Shown: positions 24,887-34,353, counted from the stretch's first letter. The stretch is DNA of 64,000 bases from Paenibacillus sp. PAMC 26794 (GCF_000316035.1 NZ_ANHX01000004.1:1-64000), one strand, 5' to 3'. Numbers and translations are program-made. Notes: generated from the sequence alone by a model not told the origin.

Positions 24887-25386
24887 AAATTTGTTCCTCC
24901 TGTTTCAGAATTAGTTCGGGGATAAAAAAAATGAAAATTTTCTGCAAATTCATTCCCTGTATTCATTAACCTGCGGGATATTAGTTGACGCAATAAACCG
25001 AAAATGAATATTAATTTGGGGAAAAATATGCGTTTGAAGCTAATAAAACCGTAACATAGGACAAACAGAGGGGTCAAGTGCGTCATGATTGTTTACATTG
25101 AAAATTTTCACATGTGTGATTTGTTTTCAGAAAATGATGAACGTTGCAAACCGTTAACCCTTTTGCATGTAAGCGGTGTACTGAATAAACTGTATTTTCA
25201 GCTCAAAAAAATAAAAATTTTTTTATGAAAATTTGATAATCTGGCCGTTCAACAGCTTTCGACACTTTTATAATAGAAGAAATGGAACTCAAGTTATTGG
25301 ATTTATTAGCTTTACGCCGGATGAAGCCATGTGGGAAAATGAAAGAAAGAACTTGAAAGTATATGGAGTAAGGGAGGAACACAAAG
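24887..25386. other. 500-bp A/T-rich divergent intergenic region
   Basis: It separates the mtlD/HAD unit from the ADP-ribosylglycohydrolase. A TATAAT at about 25269-25274 is a candidate -10 for the plus-strand gene, leaving a leader of about 110 bases. GAAAATTTTC and other short A/T palindromes occur. I see no gene and no convincing catabolite-control site. Confidence 0.4.
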
Positions 25387-26313
25387 ATGCTGCAAAAGGA
25401 CCGTTTCAATGGTTGCTTCATCGGGCTTGCAGCGGGTGATGCGTTGGGAACTACGGTGGAATTCAGTAGTCCGGGTACGTTCGAACCTGTTACCGATATC
25501 GTTGGAGGCGGCGTATTCGGGCTGGAGGCCGGGCAGTGGACAGATGATACATCCATGGCTTTGTGTCTGGCAGAAAGTCTGGTACGCAATGAAAACTTTG
25601 ATCCTGCGGATCAGATGCGCAGATATACCAATTGGTACAAGGTCGGGTATATGAGCAGTACAGGCGATTGCTTTGATATCGGCGGGGCCACACGAAGTGC
25701 CTTGGAGAGGTTTGAGATAACAGAAGAAGCCTACAGCGGATCAACTGACCCGATGACGGCGGGCAATGGCTCTATCATGAGGCTTGCACCTGTCGCGATG
25801 GCTTATGTTAATCAACCAAACGAGGCGGTCCGTTATGCCGGGCTGAGCTCCCGGACAACACATGCTGCAACGGAAAGCGTGGAAGCATGTGAAGTGCTGG
25901 CCGCCATAATTGTTGCCGGTCTGCGAGGAGCGGACAAGAGCGTCATGCTGATGTCGGAGACATGCAGACAGTGGAGGGAAGAACCTACTTTTTCGCCCGC
26001 TATTGAAGAGGTTGTTATGGGTTCCTATCTGAGCAAAGAACCGCCGGAAATTAAGGGCAGTGGTTATGTGGTTCGTTCATTTGAAGCAGCACTATGGGCG
26101 TTTCATAAGTCGTCAAGCTTTGAAGAAGGTGCGTTGTTAGCTGTTAATCTGGGTGATGATGCGGATACCACGGGTGCAGTGTACGGACAAATCGCAGGTG
26201 CTTATTACGGGCTCAGCGGCATTCCGGCACACTGGCGGGGCAAGCTGGCCATGCGTGAAACGTTCGAACAGCTAACAGATGCCTTGTGGTTGAAGGCGAC
26301 AGAAAATCGTTGA
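25387..26313 (+). CDS. ADP-ribosylglycohydrolase (DraG/ARH family)
   Basis: The product is 308 aa, the usual length. The metal-binding motifs are intact: GLAAGDALG at residues 13-21, WTDDTSMAL near 51, and the late GDDADTTGAVYGQIAGA near 257. Such enzymes remove ADP-ribose from proteins or DNA, or cleave free ADP-ribosyl compounds, using two metal ions. AGGGAGGA precedes the ATG. An MFS exporter follows after 26 bp, so the two are probably co-transcribed. The physiological substrate is unknown. Confidence 0.9.
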   Translation: MLQKDRFNGCFIGLAAGDALGTTVEFSSPGTFEPVTDIVGGGVFGLEAGQWTDDTSMALCLAESLVRNENFDPADQMRRYTNWYKVGYMSSTGDCFDIGGATRSALERFEITEEAYSGSTDPMTAGNGSIMRLAPVAMAYVNQPNEAVRYAGLSSRTTHAATESVEACEVLAAIIVAGLRGADKSVMLMSETCRQWREEPTFSPAIEEVVMGSYLSKEPPEIKGSGYVVRSFEAALWAFHKSSSFEEGALLAVNLGDDADTTGAVYGQIAGAYYGLSGIPAHWRGKLAMRETFEQLTDALWLKATENR

Positions 26314-26339
26314 TTAAGAGACAGGAGAAGAGAACATCT

Positions 26340-27578
26340 ATGAGCACGACTGGACACACAGTACAACCACAGGTTTCACAGTCAGGTAAACGAGGGGCGT
26401 TTCCAGTATCCCTGTTATGCCTGACGATAGGGGCTTTTGCGATTGGTATGACTGAATTTATTATTATGGGCCTGCTGCCTAATGTAGCGACAGACCTGAA
26501 TGTAAGTATTCCGCAGGCAGGACAACTCATTACGGGATATGCGCTTGGTGTAGCGGTAGGTGCACCGATATTGACCGTATTTACACACAAGATTCCACAG
26601 AAGAAACTGCTGGTGCTGCTCATGTGCATTTTCATTATCGGGAACGCATTGTCTGTCATTGCTCCCACCTATGGGTTGTTAATCTCGGCACGGATATTAA
26701 CGGCATTTGCCCATGGTACGTTCCTTGGTGTAGGTTCAATCATGGCGACGCGGCTTGTTGCGCCCGAGAGAAGGGCAGGAGCGGTATCGGTTGTTCTCGC
26801 GGGGCTAACGATTGCCAACATTATTGGCGTTCCGTTTGGTACATTTATCGGGCAACAGCTCGGATGGCGGTCATCTTTCGGGGCGATTACGATCTTGGGC
26901 ATCATTTCGTTGATTGGTATCATTCGTTTCATCCCCGTCCTCCCGCATGGAGCACCAGCAAACCTCGGACAGCAATTTCGGAATCTGGTTCGTCCACAAG
27001 TGTTGCTGGTTCTGCTTATTGGGGCGTTGGGGTGCGGAAGTTTGTTTACAGTCTTCACCTATATTACGCCGATGCTTGTGGATATTAGCGGCTTTGCAGA
27101 GCAAAGTGTGACCTGGATTCTGGTGTTGTTTGGCTTCGGTGTAACCTTGGGCAATTTGGTTGGCGACCGTCTGGCAGACTGGAAGCTGATGCCTTCGTTA
27201 ATCGTCAACTTTGGGATCTTAGCTGTTCTGTTAGCTGCACTTACGATTACACTAGAGAATCCTTATCTCGCGGTAATCACCATATTCTTCTGGGGTGTAG
27301 CCGCGTTTGGTATTATGCCGGGACTTCAGATTCGGATTATGAATATGACCCGCGAAGCGCCGCTGCTGGCGACAACCTCAAGTCATTCGGCATTTAACCT
27401 GGGAAATGCCGCTGGTGCCTATATGGGTGGGTATGCAATTACGCATACAGGACTTATCTCAGTACCTTTGTATGCCGCAGTTATTGCCGGATTAGGCTTG
27501 CTAGGACTGCTCTTCAGTCTGTTCATGGAGCGTAAACATCATGGTCCAGAGGTTGCAGAGGCAGCGTCGGCAAGTTGA
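26340..27578 (+). CDS. MFS drug/sugar efflux transporter (DHA1, AraJ-like)
   Basis: The product is 412 aa with twelve membrane helices. The N-terminal MTEFIIMGLLPNVATDL and the motif GVAVGAPILT with HKIPQKKLL are typical of AraJ/YdhP-type proton-driven exporters. GLTIANIIGVPFGTFIGQQ is the motif-C region of antiporters. ATG 26340 has ACAGGAGAAG upstream. It exports small molecules; the substrate is not predictable. It follows the DraG gene by 26 bp and has its own terminator. Confidence 0.88.
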   Translation: MSTTGHTVQPQVSQSGKRGAFPVSLLCLTIGAFAIGMTEFIIMGLLPNVATDLNVSIPQAGQLITGYALGVAVGAPILTVFTHKIPQKKLLVLLMCIFIIGNALSVIAPTYGLLISARILTAFAHGTFLGVGSIMATRLVAPERRAGAVSVVLAGLTIANIIGVPFGTFIGQQLGWRSSFGAITILGIISLIGIIRFIPVLPHGAPANLGQQFRNLVRPQVLLVLLIGALGCGSLFTVFTYITPMLVDISGFAEQSVTWILVLFGFGVTLGNLVGDRLADWKLMPSLIVNFGILAVLLAALTITLENPYLAVITIFFWGVAAFGIMPGLQIRIMNMTREAPLLATTSSHSAFNLGNAAGAYMGGYAITHTGLISVPLYAAVIAGLGLLGLLFSLFMERKHHGPEVAEAASAS

Positions 27579-27593
27579 AAATGAAATCCGTTT

Positions 27594-27638
27594 GCCTCAA
27601 TTCTTCCGTCGAACACGGAGAGTTGAGGCTTTTTTATA
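27594..27638 (+). terminator. Terminator of the DraG-MFS unit
   Basis: GCCTCAATTCTTCCG pairs with GGAGAGTTGAGGC (small bulge) and is followed by TTTTTT. Confidence 0.85.
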
Positions 27639-27757
27639 TCATGATGAGATCCGGAGTAGGGGAGCGAATAGACGGTCTGGTGGTGTGAAGAAGTATACTT
27701 TTTAAACTATAAGATATAGTTATTTAAGTTTTTTGATGATGTACAAGTCTTGTGAGG

Positions 27758-27766
27758 TGATATAAT
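27758..27766 (+). promoter_or_regulatory. Extended -10 promoter with a ~210-base leader
   Basis: TGATATAAT is an extended -10 (TGN-TATAAT). The start would fall near 27773, leaving a leader of about 208 bases before the esterase ATG at 27981. The leader contains a second AAAGGAGGAA near 27860 that is not followed by a usable frame. I see no known riboswitch in it. Confidence 0.5.
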
Positions 27767-27980
27767 AAAGATGTAATTGGAATTGATTGTAAATTATGGA
27801 TCGCTGATCTTTGCTGCCGTATTGGGAAAGGTGAAGGACTTCGGTCCATATTCATGCGTGGAAAGGAGGAACTTCGTTTTAAAATGTAAGGGCTTTCAAT
27901 TGCGATTTGTGTGTATCTGAAAGACCTGTTATGAGGTTCGTACACGGTTTAAAATCATATTCCAAAGGAGATTGATATTA

Positions 27981-28928
27981 ATGAAAAAACGTCTGTCTAA
28001 GATTCTGAGTCTCTCCATCACAGCAGCACTCCTTGTACCAACGATGGCATCTGCAGCGGATATGCAGGAAACTCCAGCTCCAGCCCCCATTCAGTCTGTG
28101 ATAGATCAGGGAGCGACCGGCACCATGGATAATACCGGGCAAAATGCGCTGGCTAACACTCCGGTGGTGCCGGCACCACCGGGTTATGATGGCTATCGAA
28201 ACAATATTCCGCACGGAAATACCAATCTGATATCCTATTACTCCACAACGGTAGGCAATACACGGAAAGCGACGGTGTATACACCGCCAGGATATTCTCC
28301 GAATAAAAAGTATAACGTCCTGTATCTCCTGCACGGCATCGGCGGAGATGAGTATGAGTGGGTTAATGCAATGAAACCAAAGAACATTCTGGACAACCTG
28401 TATTCTGAAGGTAAGCTGTCCCAGATGATCGTTGTTATGCCAAATGGCCGTGCCATGAAGGACGATCGTCCAGTCGGTGACATTTATGCCCCGGATAAAG
28501 TGGCTGCGTTTGAACGGTTTGAGCAAGACCTGATCAAGGATCTGATTCCTCATATCGAGGCCAATTATCCGGTGTACAAAGACAAGAATAGTCGTGCGCT
28601 AGCCGGACTGTCCATGGGTGGTGGGCAGTCGCTTAACTTCGGATTGAAAAATCTGAATACTTTCGCTTGGGTAGGGGCCTTCTCGGCTGCACCGAATACG
28701 CAATCTGTATCGCAGCTGGTTTCCAACCCGGGACAAGTCGCTAGCCAACTCAAATTGTTGTGGATCTCCTGTGGATCGAGTGATGGTCTGTTATGGGTCA
28801 GCCAGAATTTCAAAAACGGCTTGAGCAGCATGAACATTCCGCATACCTTTTATCTGGATGTAGGTGGACACGAACCATCTGTCTGGAACAGCGGCCTGTA
28901 TCAGTTCTCACAACGAATCTTCAAGTGA
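27981..28928 (+). CDS. Secreted CE1-like esterase (feruloyl/acetyl-xylan esterase family)
   Basis: The product is 315 aa. A signal peptide (LSLSITAALLVPTMASA, cleavage after ASA) is followed by a Pro/Ala linker and an alpha/beta-hydrolase domain. It has VLYLLHGIGGDEYEW, the nucleophile elbow AGLSMGGGQS, an acid near SCGSSDG and the catalytic His in DVGGHEPSVW. This is the pattern of the esterase domain of XynZ and related enzymes that remove ferulic or acetyl groups from xylan. AAAGGAG lies 10 bases before ATG 27981. The exact substrate is inferred. Confidence 0.85.
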   Translation: MKKRLSKILSLSITAALLVPTMASAADMQETPAPAPIQSVIDQGATGTMDNTGQNALANTPVVPAPPGYDGYRNNIPHGNTNLISYYSTTVGNTRKATVYTPPGYSPNKKYNVLYLLHGIGGDEYEWVNAMKPKNILDNLYSEGKLSQMIVVMPNGRAMKDDRPVGDIYAPDKVAAFERFEQDLIKDLIPHIEANYPVYKDKNSRALAGLSMGGGQSLNFGLKNLNTFAWVGAFSAAPNTQSVSQLVSNPGQVASQLKLLWISCGSSDGLLWVSQNFKNGLSSMNIPHTFYLDVGGHEPSVWNSGLYQFSQRIFK

Positions 28929-28988
28929 TTAACCGGTATTCCTAGTGATTCTCAGATATTTAATGGGATTCATATTGGATATGCCGCA

Positions 28989-29027
28989 GCCTCAGTTCTG
29001 TTTCCTACAGAGCTGGGGTTTTTGTTA
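28989..29027 (+). terminator. Terminator of the esterase
   Basis: CCTCAGTTCTG pairs with CAGAGCTGGGG, with two wobble pairs, and is followed by TTTTTG. Confidence 0.65.
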
Positions 29028-29053
29028 TGAATCAAGTCATCTGAAAGGAGCAC

Positions 29054-29326
29054 ATGGGTATTTTTAATTTTGGGGATGGGGTTAATGAGAGTGTAAGTAA
29101 TGGTTTAATTGATTACATAGGTAGTGTTATGAAGGAGAGGGATCTGATGTTTTATTACAAAGGTGCGTTTCGGGAAACAGACAATGTGATCTATTTTAAA
29201 AGCGCTGTTTCATTAGTCCAGAATGATGTTATCCTATTTGGTGAAAAGAAGTATTTTATCGAAAGTGTGGAAAAAGAATTTCTCCTGCTTCAGCGGGTGG
29301 GCTCCATTGTTTCTGTGAGTCTGTGA
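29054..29326 (+). CDS. Hypothetical small protein, 90 aa
   Basis: AAAGGAG lies 6 bases before the ATG, so it is probably translated. There is no signal peptide or membrane helix. The C-terminal half is rich in beta-strand residues (VIYFKSAVSLVQNDVILFGE, YFIESVEKEFLLLQRVGSIV). I do not recognise a family. It stands alone after the esterase terminator. Confidence 0.6.
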   Translation: MGIFNFGDGVNESVSNGLIDYIGSVMKERDLMFYYKGAFRETDNVIYFKSAVSLVQNDVILFGEKKYFIESVEKEFLLLQRVGSIVSVSL

Positions 29327-29432
29327 AATCTTCGCAAGATCTTATGAAAATTTATTTAGTGTGAGGTGGCCCTAGGGTGTCGCTTTTTTTAGTTTTCTTG
29401 AAAATAGACATTTAGATTGAAGGGGGATAGAG

Positions 29433-29520
29433 ATGAAAAATAAATTTATTCGCGAAAACAACAAGTCTTATTTATGTAACCAAAAGAGTAGATAAAAGTA
29501 AAATCCCAAAAGAAGTATAA
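29433..29520 (+). pseudogene. Frameshifted very small gene
   Basis: AGGGGG precedes an ATG whose frame stops after 20 codons. The +1 frame reads INLFAKTTSLIYVTKRVDKS and then KIPKEV before TAA at 29520. Loss of one A from the AAAAA after the ATG would give a single 28-aa peptide. The family is unknown. The remaining 100 bp to the next gene show nothing. Confidence 0.35.
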
Positions 29521-29606
29521 TCAGATGTGACTTAAGGAATCTAACACCACTTATAATGGTGTACTGGGATCTAGCCACTTGACAATAGTACTGATGAAAT
29601 AAATAT

Positions 29607-29623
29607 AAGCCCAGTGAGGGCTT
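29607..29623 (-). terminator. Terminator overlapping the stop of the next gene
   Basis: On the minus strand AAGCCC-TCACT-GGGCTT is followed by ATATTTAT. It begins within the stop codon of the membrane protein at 29622-29969. Confidence 0.6.
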
Positions 29624-29969
29624 AGTTCATTAAAAGCATCGCAAGTAATGTAGCTATTATTAATAGAAGCATAAGAGCCAGTGGAATTGCGCTTATAGTA
29701 ATTGCCGCAATAGCCAACCCTCTTCCCGATGTTGAGCGTCTAGCACTCATGCCAAGAAAAAAACTAGTTGCGTTAATTAATAAAACCAATGCCATTGTGA
29801 TCATTATTCCGTTTCCATTTGTATTGTAGCTTTTATTTGCTTCCATTGCCATATGGAATAAAGCTAGGGAGGCTAATCCAATAAAACTAAATATAAAGGA
29901 TACTACTGCTCTGCCAAGTCTGTCTACTTTCTTGATTTCCTTTTTCGCTTTCTGTTGTGATACGGTTCC
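29622..29969 (-). CDS. Small membrane protein with three helices
   Basis: The product is 115 aa. A charged N-terminus (QQKAKKEIKKVDRLGR) is followed by hydrophobic segments FIFSFIGLASLALFHMA, GIMITMALVLLINATSFFLG and LAIAAITISAIPLALMLLLI. I start at 29969 because AGGAGG lies 6 bases upstream; the frame extends 14 codons further without a site. It looks like a DUF4190-type protein, but I cannot confirm the family. It stands alone. Confidence 0.65.
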   Translation of the reverse strand, partial: GTVSQQKAKKEIKKVDRLGRAVVSFIFSFIGLASLALFHMAMEANKSYNTNGNGIMITMALVLLINATSFFLGMSARRSTSGRGLAIAAITISAIPLALMLLLIIATLLAMLLMN

Positions 29970-30205
29970 CATAACAACCTCCTGAGTCTTATGTACTATT
30001 TTACTAGTCAAAAAGTAGCGCTTTATTATGTTAGCATGTTTACATCTTTAATGGAATAAATTTCTTTTATCGTATCTTAATAAAATTGATAATTCATTAA
30101 GAAAGGAGAATGACAATATTAAAAGGTTGGATATGCTACCCACTTCATTTACATAAAATAATATTTTTTAAAGCTTTATAGCCCGTACCTATTTCCCCGT
30201 ACATG

Positions 30206-30234
30206 CACTTCTGGGCCTCTGCCTACATACAATA
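30206..30234 (+). promoter_or_regulatory. Candidate sigma-E/sigma-K promoter for sigK
   Basis: CATACAATA (30226-30234) matches the CATANNNTA -10 shared by the mother-cell sigma factors. An AC at 30206-30207 lies at about the right distance for the sigma-K -35. sigK is known to be transcribed by sigma-E and sigma-K in Bacillus. The match is short. Confidence 0.4.
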
Positions 30235-30297
30235 GATCGACCCTGTTCCCACACGTGCTCAGGCCAGATCGTTGTAAAACTGCAGGAGGTGTCATCT

Positions 30298-30996
30298 GTG
30301 CCCGGATTGTTTACCGCAATTGCTCTATTCATTAAAGAGTTAACGTTACTCGTCTCGTATGTCAAAAATAATGCGTTCCCCCAGCCACTGGCTGAGGGTG
30401 ATGAAGCCAAACATTTACGCCTTATGGCTGAAGGCAATGCCCACTCTCGTAATCTGCTCATTGAACACAATCTGCGTCTCGTCGCGCATATCGTCAAGAA
30501 GTTCGACAATACGGGTGAAGATCAGGAAGACCTGATTTCCATTGGAACCATTGGTTTGATCAAAGCGATCGAAAGTTTTCAACAAGGCAAAGGCACGAAG
30601 CTTGCCACATTTGCGGCGAGATGTATTGAAAACGAAATTTTGATGCATCTCCGCTCCCTGAAGAAAACACGCAAAGATGTATCCTTGCATGACCCCATTG
30701 GTACGGACAAAGAAGGCAATGAAATTACATTAATCGATATCCTTGGCACAGAAGCTGATGATGTCGTAGATCGGGTACAGCTCAAGATTGAAAAAAGCAA
30801 AATTTATCGCAATCTAGACATCCTGGATGATCGGGAGAAGGAAGTTGTAATCGGTCGATTTGGCCTGGAAGCCGGCGGGGAGGAACGAACTCAACGCGAA
30901 ATTGCGAAGGAACTGGGCATCTCACGTTCTTATGTATCACGGATTGAGAAGCGGGCGTTAATGAAGCTGTACCACGAGTTTTATAAGCAAAAGTAG
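30298..30996 (+). CDS. sigK: Sporulation sigma factor SigK, uninterrupted
   Basis: The product is 232 aa. The N-terminal hydrophobic pro-sequence ([20 protein letters not shown], then [10 protein letters not shown]) is the region removed by SpoIVFB during sporulation. Region 2 ([50 protein letters not shown]) and region 4 ([34 protein letters not shown]) are complete. It directs late mother-cell transcription, including coat and exosporium genes. In B. subtilis the gene is split by the skin element; here it is whole. I chose GTG 30298 because AGGAGG (30284-30289) gives normal spacing; a GTG at 30289 overlaps that site. Confidence 0.95.
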   Translation: MPGLFTAIALFIKELTLLVSYVKNNAFPQPLAEGDEAKHLRLMAEGNAHSRNLLIEHNLRLVAHIVKKFDNTGEDQEDLISIGTIGLIKAIESFQQGKGTKLATFAARCIENEILMHLRSLKKTRKDVSLHDPIGTDKEGNEITLIDILGTEADDVVDRVQLKIEKSKIYRNLDILDDREKEVVIGRFGLEAGGEERTQREIAKELGISRSYVSRIEKRALMKLYHEFYKQK

Positions 30997-31010
30997 TTGT
31001 TGAACAGACC

Positions 31011-31042
31011 AGAGGGCGCCTTTATCGGGAGCCCTTTTTACT
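31011..31042 (+). terminator. Terminator of sigK
   Basis: GGGCGCC pairs imperfectly with GGGAGCCC around TTTATC, followed by TTTTTA. Confidence 0.65.
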
Positions 31043-31172
31043 GTGAAGATACTTAAAATGGGATCTAAATAGTATTAATTATTTGGGATTATAACCTAAA
31101 TAAAGGAATTTTCATCCCTGTTGAAGAATATCTTGTACACATACCAATTTAATATATAAGGAGTAAATCATA

Positions 31173-31418
31173 ATGAAGCAGCTTTTTCGGAAAACTCCAC
31201 TGTGGTTTTTGTTAATCTGGATCGTAGGATTTATGATGATCGTTTTCAACACGTTTCAATCGTATTCGAGTGTTATTAACTTTATTGCGTTATTGATGAT
31301 TAGTGTTGCTAATGCTATTCGAATTTGGAAAAACGAACGTTCATTAGCGATTACCTTTTTAGTTGTTGCCGCTCTATGCTTGGCTTATATTTTAGTATAC
31401 TTCAATAGATATGTATAA
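31173..31418 (+). CDS. Small membrane protein, 81 aa
   Basis: AAGGAG lies about 9 bases before the ATG. Three hydrophobic segments (PLWFLLIWIVGFMMIVF, VINFIALLMISVANAI, AITFLVVAALCLAYILVYF) make it an integral membrane protein. I do not recognise a family. It stands between sigK and the permease with a terminator on each side. Confidence 0.65.
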   Translation: MKQLFRKTPLWFLLIWIVGFMMIVFNTFQSYSSVINFIALLMISVANAIRIWKNERSLAITFLVVAALCLAYILVYFNRYV

Positions 31419-31529
31419 TCAGCATGACGTGGCATGAGAATAACAAAGGAATGTACATAGGCTGATGATAGTATGGATCGAATGCAACTCAAGATTATAA
31501 AAGCAAAGGGCATGAAATACGAGCATATC

Positions 31530-31563
31530 AAGAGGTCACCTCTTACAAAGGTGGCCTTTTTGC
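31530..31563 (+). terminator. Terminator after the small membrane protein
   Basis: AGGTCACC pairs with GGTGGCCT (one wobble) and is followed by TTTTTG. Confidence 0.7.
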
Positions 31564-31674
31564 TGTGCAAAAAAATATAAATGAGGGATATGTATTCTGA
31601 GCAGATTATTATATGATGAGTAATAATATTTTGCATCGTAGAGAGCATTTGCAGAAAGAGAGTGGTGGTTGATC

Positions 31675-33036
31675 ATGCAGCAAGAAACGTTAACAAGGGG
31701 ATTAAAGAACAGGCACGTGCAGTTGATGGCGATTGGAGGTGCGATCGGTACAGGTCTGTTTCTCGGAGCAGGCAAAACGATCCAGCTGACAGGGCCATCC
31801 ATCTTGCTGGCCTACATTATTACGGGTGTTGTGTTGTTCCTGATCATGCGTGCATTGGGGGAGCTGCTGTTAAGCAACTTGCAGTATCATTCCTTTGTCG
31901 ATTTTGTGCGTGATTACCTGGGAAATATGGCGGCATTTATTACAGGCTGGACCTATTGGTTCTGCTGGATCTCCATTGCCATGGCTGATATTACGGCAGT
32001 TGGATTGTATACACAGTTTTGGTTTCCAAATGTACCTCAGTGGATGCCAGGGTTAATTGCGTTAGTCATTTTGCTAATCATGAACTTGGCAACGGTCAAG
32101 TTGTTTGGGGAGATGGAATTCTGGTTTGCCCTGATTAAAGTCGTGGCTATTCTGGCACTCATTATTGTTGGTTTATATATGATATTCAAAGGTTTTACGA
32201 CGGATCAGGGTCCAGCAAGTTTCACCAATCTGTGGAGTCATGGGGGATGGTTTCCGAATGGACTGCATGGGTTCATCATATCGTTCCAGATGGTGGTGTT
32301 CGCCTTTGTAGGCATGGAACTGGTGGGACTTACAGCTGGGGAAACGGAGAACCCGGAGAAGGTTATTCCGAGAGCAATTAACCAGATTCCGATCCGGGTA
32401 CTGCTCTTCTATGTTGGCGCACTGCTGATTATTATGAGTATTTATCCGTGGGTTGCCATTGTGCCTACTGAAAGTCCGTTTGTACAAGTGTTTGCCGCTG
32501 TAGGTATTGCAGCCGCAGCAGGCATTGTGAACTTCGTGGTACTGACTTCCGCAGCGTCAGCGTGTAACAGTGCCATTTTCAGTACAAGCCGTATGGTGTT
32601 CTCCATGGCAAAGGATCACAACGCACCTGAATCATTTGCAAGACTGAACAAGAGGAAAGTCCCCTCCAATGCGCTGTTTTTCTCCACGATTGTTATTCTG
32701 ATCGCGATTGTGCTGAACTATATCATGCCAGAAGGCGTATTTACGCTGATCACGAGCGTGTCGACCGTGTGTTTCATTTTTGTCTGGGGCATCATGGTGA
32801 TCTGTCATCTCAGATATCGTCGTACTCAGCCGGAACTGGCGAGTAGTAGCCGCTTCAAACTGCCACTTTATCCGTTCTCGAACTACTTGATCCTAGCGTT
32901 TTTGGCATTTGTGCTGGTGGTGTTGGCGTTGGCAGAGGACACGCGTGTGGCACTGTTTGTCACGCCAGTGTGGTTTATCCTGGTTGCTGGGATCTACCTT
33001 CTCAAAAAGAAAAATTTGAGTAATAACAGACAGTAG
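31675..33036 (+). CDS. APC-family amino acid permease (D-Ser/D-Ala/Gly type)
   Basis: The product is 453 aa with twelve helices. It starts with the AAT-family signature RGLKNRHVQLMAIGGAIGTG and LFLGAGKTIQLTGPSILLAY. FVGMELVGLTAGETENPEKV is the conserved loop of the family. The sequence best recalls CycA-like D-serine/D-alanine/glycine transporters, and proline or GABA permeases are alternatives. It imports amino acids with protons across the cytoplasmic membrane. ATG 31675 has GAGTGGTGG upstream; a TTG two codons earlier is possible. Confidence 0.88.
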   Translation: MQQETLTRGLKNRHVQLMAIGGAIGTGLFLGAGKTIQLTGPSILLAYIITGVVLFLIMRALGELLLSNLQYHSFVDFVRDYLGNMAAFITGWTYWFCWISIAMADITAVGLYTQFWFPNVPQWMPGLIALVILLIMNLATVKLFGEMEFWFALIKVVAILALIIVGLYMIFKGFTTDQGPASFTNLWSHGGWFPNGLHGFIISFQMVVFAFVGMELVGLTAGETENPEKVIPRAINQIPIRVLLFYVGALLIIMSIYPWVAIVPTESPFVQVFAAVGIAAAAGIVNFVVLTSAASACNSAIFSTSRMVFSMAKDHNAPESFARLNKRKVPSNALFFSTIVILIAIVLNYIMPEGVFTLITSVSTVCFIFVWGIMVICHLRYRRTQPELASSSRFKLPLYPFSNYLILAFLAFVLVVLALAEDTRVALFVTPVWFILVAGIYLLKKKNLSNNRQ

Positions 33037-33055
33037 TCTTACCCTCGTTGCCAAA

Positions 33056-33086
33056 TAAAGCCGCCCAATGATATTGGGCGGTTATT
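33056..33086. terminator. Bidirectional terminator between convergent genes
   Basis: CCGCCCAAT-GAT-ATTGGGCGG has a perfect 9-bp stem. It is flanked by A-rich sequence on the left and TTATT on the right, and so serves both the permease and the serine hydrolase. Confidence 0.85.
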
Positions 33087-33091
33087 CGTAT

Positions 33092-34276
33092 TTATATTCT
33101 TGCAGCCTCTTTGCCTTCACGAATGCCTGCGTAGACGGCATCACAGATATCGATGCTATACTGGCCCGACATCCCTTCAAGTGCCGTGTTGGTAAATGCT
33201 GCAACACTAAGTTCTTCTTTTGGATCAACAAACCAGGAATGACCGTAAGTTCCACCCATCCGCCACGTACCCGGGGATTCCGGTGTACCGGCTGCGACAG
33301 GATCTTTAAGTACGGTAAAACCAAGGCAAAACCCTCTGCCTGGCCAGTATGGCATCACGAGATCACCGATTTGATTGGTAGACATCTCAGCCGCAACGGC
33401 TTCTGTAAGGAGAGGCTGTCCTCCTTGTCGCAACGCTTCAAGTAAAGTAAGAAAATCTCCGGTACTTCCAACCATACCCGCTCCGCCCGATAAGTAAGCA
33501 GAAGTACAGTTGGTACGATTGGGTGACAGTCGGAAGCCAGCAGTACCCTCCATAAAAGGAATCTGCTCCAACTCCTTATGAAGGAGACGCGGTTCTTCAG
33601 AACCATTAGCGTATGCGGCTGTCAATCGATCCAAATCCACCGCAACAAAGTCAGTGTCGGTCATGTGGAGTGGATGAGTAACCAGCGTTTGGACAGCTTC
33701 TCGTAGTGACATCCCAGTTACCTTTTCGATAACGGCACCAAGTACATCTGTCGCAATGGAATATCTCCACATGTTGCCTGGCTCATACAAAAGAGGAGCA
33801 AAAGCCAGCCTTTGCAGATTCTCCTCCAGACTCATTTCAGACCAATCCATTCCGTCCGATACTCCTGCAAGCTCATAGGTTCCCTGATCTTCTTGGAAGA
33901 AACGGTATGTCAAGCCTGCGGTGTGCGTCATCAACTGATGTACTGATATTAAAGCGTCTTGACCATTGGCAAGTTTGGGCCGGAATGCAGGAAGCCAGCG
34001 TGTCACAGGATCATGCAGACTCAGCTTTCCTTGTGAGATTAATGCCAGAGCTGCTGTCGAGACAATAGGTTTGGTTACGGAAGCAAGTCGAAACAGAGCG
34101 TTTTCCGACATGGTACGCTTTTGCTCCCTGTCTGCGAAACCAGCAGCCCGGCTATATACCAGTTCCCCTCCTAATGCAACCTGTACAACTGTTCCTACGA
34201 TTCTTTTTTCGCTTAGAGCGCGGTCAATGGCTTCATCCACATAATTATGCAATGCCGTCATGTCTTCTTTTCTCAT
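33092..34276 (-). CDS. Serine hydrolase of the class C beta-lactamase/esterase family
   Basis: The product is 394 aa with no signal peptide, so it is cytoplasmic. The catalytic SxxK is ASVTKPI near residue 66, the Tyr of YxN is in WRYSIATDV, and the third motif is GHSW in place of KTG. The wall-modifying and drug-hydrolysing members are exported and keep KTG. This one is closer to EstB-type esterases or peptidases. GAGGAAG precedes ATG 34276. It is divergent from an Lrp-type regulator, which may control it. The substrate is unknown. Confidence 0.85.
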   Translation of the reverse strand: MRKEDMTALHNYVDEAIDRALSEKRIVGTVVQVALGGELVYSRAAGFADREQKRTMSENALFRLASVTKPIVSTAALALISQGKLSLHDPVTRWLPAFRPKLANGQDALISVHQLMTHTAGLTYRFFQEDQGTYELAGVSDGMDWSEMSLEENLQRLAFAPLLYEPGNMWRYSIATDVLGAVIEKVTGMSLREAVQTLVTHPLHMTDTDFVAVDLDRLTAAYANGSEEPRLLHKELEQIPFMEGTAGFRLSPNRTNCTSAYLSGGAGMVGSTGDFLTLLEALRQGGQPLLTEAVAAEMSTNQIGDLVMPYWPGRGFCLGFTVLKDPVAAGTPESPGTWRMGGTYGHSWFVDPKEELSVAAFTNTALEGMSGQYSIDICDAVYAGIREGKEAARI

Positions 34277-34353
34277 GCTTATCTTCCTCTCACCAACTGA
34301 TGTATTTGATTTCTCGTGATAACTGTGTTTATTATATAAATGATTGATCTTGT

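Noticed and set aside
25148..25190. Possible catabolite-control (cre) sites upstream of the mtlD/HAD unit
   Set aside because: TGCAAACCGTTAAC and TGTAAGCGGTGTAC each miss conserved positions of the consensus.
29054..29520. Toxin-antitoxin pair formed by the small genes after the esterase
   Set aside because: Neither product matches a known toxin or antitoxin, and the second frame is broken.
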